A stretch of 9,989 bases of DNA from positions 316,197 through 326,185 of the forward strand of contig NZ_ML142855.1 of the NCBI RefSeq assembly GCF_004138495.1, in the 5' to 3' direction. A model generated the notes under the pieces. That model ran no database searches, was not told where the DNA came from, and saw nothing but the letters and a program-made list of their open reading frames with translations. Of this stretch, positions 6,244-9,989 are shown in pieces. This DNA comes from Phytoactinopolyspora endophytica (lineage in GTDB: Bacteria > Actinomycetota > Actinomycetes > Jiangellales > Jiangellaceae). A program made the translations under genes and the position numbers. Position 1 is the first letter of the stretch. Every line of letters begins with the position of its first letter.

Positions 6244-6275
6244 AGACCCTTCGCATCCGCGAAGGGTCTTTTGCG
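6241..6275 (+). terminator. intrinsic terminator (attenuator) upstream of cimA
   Basis: AGACCCTTCGC (6244-6254) and GCGAAGGGTCT (6259-6269) form a perfect 11-bp stem with the 4-nt loop ATCC. The run TTTT (6269-6272) overlaps the stem's end, and CGC (6241-6243) can pair with GCG (6273-6275) outside it. It lies 84 bp before the cimA start and after the Ile leader peptide, not after a full gene, so it is best read as a conditional terminator. Confidence 0.85.
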
Positions 6276-6358
6276 TTCCAGGGACATGGTGGTTCCACGC
6301 TCGGGCGTCGATGTGGCGATGGATACTGAGGACACCACAACGAGGATCGGGGAAGAAC

Positions 6359-7978
6359 GTGACCAGCACAGAGGAGCAGGGCCAAACCGTCGACGTCGAG
6401 CGGTTCCACGTCTACGACACAACCCTTCGCGACGGCGCTCAGCAGGAAGGGCTGTCCCTGTCCGTCCAGGACAAGCTGGCCATTTCCCGGCACCTCGACG
6501 AGCTTGGCGTGGGCTTCATCGAGGGTGGCTGGCCCGGTGCTGTGCCCAAGGACACCGAGTTCTTCCGGCGTGCGCGTACCGATTTGAAGCTGGAGAACGC
6601 CACGCTCGCGGCATTCGGCGCTACCCGGAAGGCTCATGGCAATGCCGCCGACGACGAGCTGGTGCGCGCCCTCGTCGACGCTGAGACCCCGGTCGTGACC
6701 TTGGTGGCGAAGAGCCATGTCGGCCACGTGGAGCGCGCACTGCGCACGACGCCCGCGGAGAACCTGGAGATGATCCGGGACACGGTCTCGTTCCTGGTGG
6801 GCGAGGGCCGTCGGGTCTTCGTCGATGCCGAGCACTTCTTCGACGGGTACCGCCTCACGCCGGAGTATTCGCTGGAGATGGTCCGCACGGCGGTCGACGC
6901 GGGCGCCGACGTGGTGGTTCTGTGCGACACCAACGGCGGCATGCTTCCCGACGACGTGCGTGAGATCGTCGGCGCGGTCACGGACGCCACGGGAGCCCGG
7001 CTCGGAATCCACGCCCACAATGACACAGGGTGCGCCGTCGCGAACTCCCTCTCCGCGATCGACGCCGGCGCCACGCACATGCAAGGCACGATCAATGGCA
7101 CAGGTGAGCGTACCGGCAACGCCGACCTGCTGACCGTCGTCGCCAACCTCGAGCTCAAGCGGCAACGCCAGGTGCTTCCGCACGGCGCCGTGCGGGAGTC
7201 GACGCGGATCGCCCATGCGGTCTCCGAGCTGACCAATATCGTGCCGTACTCGCGTCAGCCATACGTCGGGTCCAGCGCGTTTGCGCACAAGGCTGGGCTG
7301 CACGCCAGCGCCATCAAGGTGGATCCCGATCTCTACCAGCACACCGATCCCGCGCTGGTCGGCAACGACATGCGAATGCTCGTCTCCGACATGGCCGGCC
7401 GGGCGAGCGTCGAGCTCAAGGGTCGCGAGCTGGGCTTCGACCTCTCGGACAGTCGAGAGCTAGTCGGCCGGATCACCCAGCGGGTGAAGGAGATGGAGGC
7501 CACCGGCTACACGTTCGAGGCGGCTGACGCGTCGTTCGAGCTGCTGCTGCGCGAGGAAGTGGAAGGCGAGCGGACGAGCTTCTTCGAGGTTGAAGCGTGG
7601 CGTGTCATCACCGAGTCCCATCCGGGAAACGACGCGTCCAGCGAGGCGACCGTCAAACTCCGAGCGGGTGGGGAGCGCGCCGTCGTCACCGGTGAAGGAA
7701 ATGGACCGGTCAACGCACTGGACCATGCGCTGCGCGCGGCCATCGGCACGCTGTATCCGGAGATCGCCAAGATCGAGCTGATCGACTTCCGTGTCCGCAT
7801 CCTCGATGCCTCGCACGGAACCGACGCCGTCACTCGAGTGCTGGTGGAGATGACCGACGGGGAGTCCTCCTGGGAGACCGTGGGTATCGGCGCCAACATC
7901 ATCGAGGCATCATGGGAAGCCCTCGTGGACGGCGTGACCTACGGGCTGCTTCGCCAGGACGCAGAACGCGTTTCGTGA
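6359..7978 (+). CDS. cimA: citramalate synthase
   Basis: CimA condenses pyruvate and acetyl-CoA to citramalate, opening a threonine-independent route to 2-oxobutyrate and isoleucine. The 539-residue protein has the LeuA-like TIM barrel: VYDTTLRDGAQQEGLSL (18-34, with metal and base residues), FIEGGWPGAVPKD (53-65), VFVDAEHFFDGY (153-164), HAHNDTGCAVANSL (218-231, metal-binding histidines), INGTGERTGNADL (245-257) and SAFAHKAGLHASA (306-318). The C-terminal part (about 390-530) is the LeuA-type allosteric domain, with GEGNGPVNALDHALR and GIGANIIEASWEAL, which in this family binds the end product. EGGWPGAVPKD is typical of citramalate rather than isopropylmalate synthases. The start is GTG at 6359, with GGGGA at 6349-6353; the frame stays open to 6170 but that part contains the terminator. 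The isoleucine leader supports the assignment. Confidence 0.93.
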   Translation: MTSTEEQGQTVDVERFHVYDTTLRDGAQQEGLSLSVQDKLAISRHLDELGVGFIEGGWPGAVPKDTEFFRRARTDLKLENATLAAFGATRKAHGNAADDELVRALVDAETPVVTLVAKSHVGHVERALRTTPAENLEMIRDTVSFLVGEGRRVFVDAEHFFDGYRLTPEYSLEMVRTAVDAGADVVVLCDTNGGMLPDDVREIVGAVTDATGARLGIHAHNDTGCAVANSLSAIDAGATHMQGTINGTGERTGNADLLTVVANLELKRQRQVLPHGAVRESTRIAHAVSELTNIVPYSRQPYVGSSAFAHKAGLHASAIKVDPDLYQHTDPALVGNDMRMLVSDMAGRASVELKGRELGFDLSDSRELVGRITQRVKEMEATGYTFEAADASFELLLREEVEGERTSFFEVEAWRVITESHPGNDASSEATVKLRAGGERAVVTGEGNGPVNALDHALRAAIGTLYPEIAKIELIDFRVRILDASHGTDAVTRVLVEMTDGESSWETVGIGANIIEASWEALVDGVTYGLLRQDAERVS

Positions 7979-8144
7979 GGTAGTCGACCGTGTCTCGTGG
8001 GCGCGCACCTCGCGTCTCACAAAGTGGCACAGGCAGGCAGTCCCCGGCCAGGGCCGCGATGAGTCATCGGCGCTGGCGGCGCTCGAGGAGTTCGCCATTG
8101 GCCTGGCACGAGACCGGCGAACTCGTTGTCCTGCGCCGGTTTTG

Positions 8145-8243
8145 CTAACCCGAGCTCGTTGTGCGCGGCGGCGGACGAGCCTGCTCGGCGAGCGTGTCGA
8201 GGCGACCGGCGATGGCGGCGCGCAGAGCGAGTAGTCCGTCTCC
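8145..8243 (-). pseudogene. unrecognised 3'-end gene remnant
   Basis: This 32-codon minus-strand frame, containing GLLALRAAIAGRLDTLAEQ, ends in TAG and is closed upstream by another stop at 8244-8246. Third positions are nearly all G or C, as in real genes here. Its 5' part is missing. I do not recognise it; an amphipathic helix is the only visible feature. Confidence 0.3.
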
Positions 8244-8247
8244 CTAA

Positions 8248-8328
8248 GCCCACAACCTGCAGATGAGCGGCAACCATCAGGACATCAAGAACACGATGTC
8301 GACGTTCGGCGTCACGATCAACGACTAG
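8248..8328 (+). pseudogene. unrecognised 3'-end gene remnant
   Basis: This frame runs from just after a TAA at 8245-8247 to TAG at 8326-8328 and encodes 26 residues, including MSGNHQDIKNTMSTFGV. Almost every codon ends in G or C, and codons upstream of 8245 do not. An internal ATG at 8263 has no ribosome site. It looks like the tail of a lost gene; the family is not recognised. Confidence 0.3.
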
Positions 8329-8368
8329 CGCCACGCTGGGAGTGGAGTCTGACGTCGACAAGCTCGGT

Positions 8369-8374
8369 TAAAGT
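8369..8374 (+). promoter_or_regulatory. -10 element of a probable leaderless promoter (NMO gene at 8382)
   Basis: TAAAGT fits TANNNT and ends 7 nt before the ATG at 8382, placing the transcript start on the start codon. CTGACG (8349-8354) is a possible -35, but the 14-bp spacer is short. No Shine-Dalgarno is present. Confidence 0.45.
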
Positions 8375-8381
8375 GTGAAAT

Positions 8382-9431
8382 ATGGAGGTCGCTGGCACGC
8401 TCGCCGAGCTTCTCGGGACGAAGCTGCCGATCATCCAGGCGCCGATGGCCGGTGCGCAGGGCGCCTCGCTTGCCGCCGCGGTCTCGAACGCGGGCGGCTT
8501 GGGGTCGCTGCCATGCGCGATGCTCACACCACCAGGGGTCCGTGCAGAGCTGGAGGCGGTCAAGCGACAGGCGAGCGGGCCGGTCAACGTGAACTTCTTC
8601 TGCCACACGATGCCCGTGCCGGATCTTGATCGTGAGGCGCGATGGCGGGCGGTCCTGTCGTCCTACTACGACGAGCTGGGCCTCGATCCGGAGCAGGTCA
8701 CCCCCGGATCCGTCCGCGTGCCGTTCGACCACGCCGCCGCCGATGTCGTCGGTGAGATGCAGCCAGAGGTCGTGAGCTTCCACTTCGGCCTGCCCCAGGC
8801 CGATCTGCTGGCACGGGTCAAGGCGACGGGCGCGCGTGTCCTGGCCTCTGCGACGACGGTCGACGAGGCTCGTTGGCTCGAAGAGCGCGGTGTCGACGCG
8901 GTGATCGCGCAGGGGCTCGAAGCAGGCGGTCATCGAGGGATGTTCCTGTCGAGCGACCTCACCACTCAGATCGGGACCATGGCGCTCGTGCCGCTGATCA
9001 GCCGTGCGGTCGATGTCCCCGTGATCGCCGCCGGAGGGATCGCGGACGCGAGGGGCGTCGCCGCGGCGATGGCGCTCGGTGCCTCGGGCGTCCAGGTCGG
9101 CACGGCATATCTGCGCTGTCCCGAGTCGACGATCAGCGACGTGCACCGAAACGCGCTGGCGGGCGAGGACGCTCGGCACACGGCGGTCACGAACGTCCTG
9201 AGCGGCAGACCGGCACGCGGGATCGTGAACCGCGTCATCCGCGAGCTCGGCGCGATCCGTGCCGACGCGCCGGACTTCCCGCTGGCGACGCAAGCCATCA
9301 CGCCGCTGCGTGCGGCGGCCGAGCGGAACGGTAGCGGGGACTTCTCACCGCTGTGGGCCGGTCAGAACGCGGCAGGCTCCGCCGAGATGCCGGCCGCGGA
9401 GTTGACCTGCGAGCTCGCCTCGGCGTTCTAG
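8382..9431 (+). CDS. nitronate monooxygenase / 2-nitropropane dioxygenase family protein
   Basis: The 349-residue protein is an FMN-dependent TIM-barrel enzyme of the nitronate monooxygenase family, whose characterised members oxidise alkyl nitronates such as propionate 3-nitronate, a toxin. Family blocks seen: LPIIQAPMAG (15-23 region), VSNAGGLGSLP (34-44), VNVNFFCH (68-75), EVVSFHFGLP (129-138, whose His134 is the likely catalytic histidine), AQGLEAGGHRGMF (176-188, FMN contact), VPVIAAGGIADARGVAAAM (212-230) and GASGVQVGTAYL (233-244, phosphate binding). The motif set fits class I enzymes. The family also includes enoyl reductases (FabK), so the exact substrate is uncertain. The start is ATG at 8382, directly followed by the conserved N-terminus. 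It stands alone after a decayed gap; no partner is evident. Confidence 0.9.
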   Translation: MEVAGTLAELLGTKLPIIQAPMAGAQGASLAAAVSNAGGLGSLPCAMLTPPGVRAELEAVKRQASGPVNVNFFCHTMPVPDLDREARWRAVLSSYYDELGLDPEQVTPGSVRVPFDHAAADVVGEMQPEVVSFHFGLPQADLLARVKATGARVLASATTVDEARWLEERGVDAVIAQGLEAGGHRGMFLSSDLTTQIGTMALVPLISRAVDVPVIAAGGIADARGVAAAMALGASGVQVGTAYLRCPESTISDVHRNALAGEDARHTAVTNVLSGRPARGIVNRVIRELGAIRADAPDFPLATQAITPLRAAAERNGSGDFSPLWAGQNAAGSAEMPAAELTCELASAF

Positions 9432-9479
9432 GCGGCTTGTGCTGTCGTCGAAGCGCGGACCGCAGTTCAGGGAGTTGGG

Positions 9480-9560
9480 GGTGGAGTTTCACCTCGTGAG
9501 CCCAACGGTGGAGCGTTGCCCCAACGGTGGAAGGTTATCCGAATGACGCTGGACGGTTGT
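9480..9560 (+). repeat. degenerate GGTGGA direct repeats
   Basis: CCCAACGGTGGA occurs at 9501-9512 and again at 9520-9531 (19-bp period). Related but weaker copies are GGTGGAGTTT (9480-9489) and ACGCTGGACGGTTG (9546-9559). The first perfect copy also contains a small inverted repeat, CAACG-GTGGAG-CGTTG (9503-9518). They lie between the NMO stop and the lipoate-ligase start; function unknown. Confidence 0.55.
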
Positions 9561-9609
9561 ACCGGCTATAGCAGGTCAACTGATCCGGTGATGTGTGTAG
9601 AACCTTCCA
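9528..9609. repeat. 9-bp inverted repeat pair
   Basis: TGGAAGGTT (9528-9536) is matched by its exact reverse complement AACCTTCCA (9601-9609), 64 bp apart. The left copy is part of the GGTGGA direct-repeat series, so the right copy is an inverted member of the same set. The pair could mark the edge of a lost element or paired protein sites. Confidence 0.45.
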
Positions 9610-9666
9610 GGGATCGCTGTACGCAGTAAGCTTTTGTGGCCGACCGGCGTGCGGCGGCTGACTTCG

Positions 9667-9683
9667 CGTTGTGGATCACAACG
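9667..9683. promoter_or_regulatory. operator-like palindrome before lipoate-ligase gene
   Basis: CGTTGTG (9667-9673) and CACAACG (9677-9683) are perfect 7-bp arms around GAT. The site ends 20 bp before the GTG at 9704, where a repressor would block initiation. Its location also argues that the in-frame GTG at 9671, inside the palindrome, is not the start. Confidence 0.5.
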
Positions 9684-9703
9684 AAGGGCGGAACAGCGGC
9701 GTC

Positions 9704-9989
9704 GTGAAGTTGGTTGGAGCAGGCGTGCATGGTGAATATAAGGTGCCGGGCGGGAAACTGGTTGTCGCTGATCTCGTGGTGGACGACGGCGTCATCGACA
9801 GGGCGACCATCAGCGGTGACTTCTTTCTCGAACCCGATGACGCGCTCGAGCGCATCAACGCGGCACTGATCGGGGCATCGGTCGGGGAGCCTGCGGTGCA
9901 GCTCGCCGCCCGGGTACAGGCGGCGCTGGACGGTGCCGTCACGCTGGGTTTCTCGGCCGGCGCCGTGGCTGCCGCTGTGCGACGTGCGG
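9704..9989 (+). CDS. lipoate-protein ligase family protein, 3' end outside window
   Basis: The visible 95 residues match the accessory domain of lipoate-protein ligases, which attach lipoate to the E2 and H proteins of 2-oxoacid dehydrogenases and glycine cleavage. Diagnostic blocks are HGEYKVPGGKLVVADLVV (9-26), ISGDFFLEPDDALE (36-49) and GFSAGAVAAAVRRA near the edge. In actinobacterial proteins that I recall, this domain precedes the catalytic ligase domain in one chain, so the rest probably lies beyond 9989; a separate accessory subunit (LplB-like) is the alternative. The frame is open from 9662. GTG at 9704 is preferred, with GAAGGGCGG about 12 nt upstream, rather long spacing; GTG at 9671 would add 11 residues. 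The catalytic domain cannot be checked here. Confidence 0.8.
   Translation, partial: MKLVGAGVHGEYKVPGGKLVVADLVVDDGVIDRATISGDFFLEPDDALERINAALIGASVGEPAVQLAARVQAALDGAVTLGFSAGAVAAAVRRA

Larger units (their letters stand above)
7979..8381. other. 403-bp gap without an intact gene; coding-like remnants
   Basis: No complete gene is visible. Three stretches look like old coding sequence by their G/C-rich third positions: a plus-strand frame through about 8000-8110 (including DESSALAALEEFAIGLARD, with no plausible start codon), a minus-strand tail at 8145-8243 and a plus-strand tail at 8248-8328. None was recognised. CGTGAGGT at the cimA stop can pair with ACCTCGCG near 8007-8014 (one G-T pair), a weak terminator candidate without a T-run. 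Confidence 0.5.

Noticed and set aside
6227..6270. AAGACC (6227-6232) pairing with GGTCTT (6265-6270) as antiterminator
   Set aside because: Only 6 bp, far weaker than the 11-bp terminator stem, so it cannot plausibly compete.
6150..6358. T-box riboswitch upstream of cimA
   Set aside because: I see no conserved T-box sequence or antiterminator bulge; the short Ile-rich frame explains the terminator better.
6206..7342. 378-residue minus-strand open frame opposite cimA
   Set aside because: cimA is certain on the other strand and the frame shows no recognisable domain.
8325..9293. 322-residue minus-strand open frame opposite the NMO gene
   Set aside because: Low-complexity Arg/His-rich shadow of a well-supported gene.

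Overview
The window is high-GC DNA with strong G/C preference at third codon positions, GTG starts and many weak or absent Shine-Dalgarno sites. The LeuB, IlvE, CimA and lipoate-ligase proteins all look actinobacterial, so the source is very probably a member of the Actinomycetota. I cannot narrow it further from sequence alone. I see no insertion sequence, CRISPR array, tRNA or rRNA.

Layout. Positions 2-1027 (+) hold leuB, cut at its 5' end by the window edge. Positions 1142-1951 (+) encode a glycerophosphodiester phosphodiesterase-family protein. Positions 2222-3319 (+) are ilvE, preceded by three tandem 14-bp repeats. Positions 3429-4127 (+) encode a GNAT acetyltransferase with a Ser/Pro-rich insertion. 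It converges on a second GNAT gene (4313-4813, -) across a gap rich in palindromes. Upstream of that on the minus strand is an APH/choline-kinase-like phosphotransferase (4971-5999, -). A 359-bp divergent intergenic region (6000-6358) follows, then the citramalate synthase gene cimA (6359-7978, +). Positions 7979-8381 hold no intact gene, only coding-like scraps. Positions 8382-9431 (+) encode a nitronate monooxygenase-family flavoprotein. After a repeat-bearing gap, a lipoate-protein-ligase-type gene starts near 9704 and runs off the end.

How the genes work together. leuB, ilvE and cimA are the branched-chain amino acid core: CimA makes citramalate, which feeds isoleucine synthesis from pyruvate; LeuB is the 3-isopropylmalate dehydrogenase and is a candidate for the equivalent step on the citramalate branch; IlvE does the final transamination to Leu, Ile and Val. 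The genes between them look like unrelated accessory genes.

The most interesting element is upstream of cimA: a short open frame (6183-6209) encoding MSFWMIII, ending in three consecutive isoleucine codons and a stop. It is followed at once by a GC-rich hairpin (6210-6243) and then an abutting perfect 11-bp hairpin with a T-run (6244-6272). This is the layout of a ribosome-mediated transcription attenuator that senses isoleucine, placed before an enzyme committed to isoleucine synthesis. A near-palindromic operator (6119-6141) lies further upstream and shares a 10-nt sequence with the terminator's 3' arm. The regulatory reading is inference from sequence; the individual elements are directly visible.
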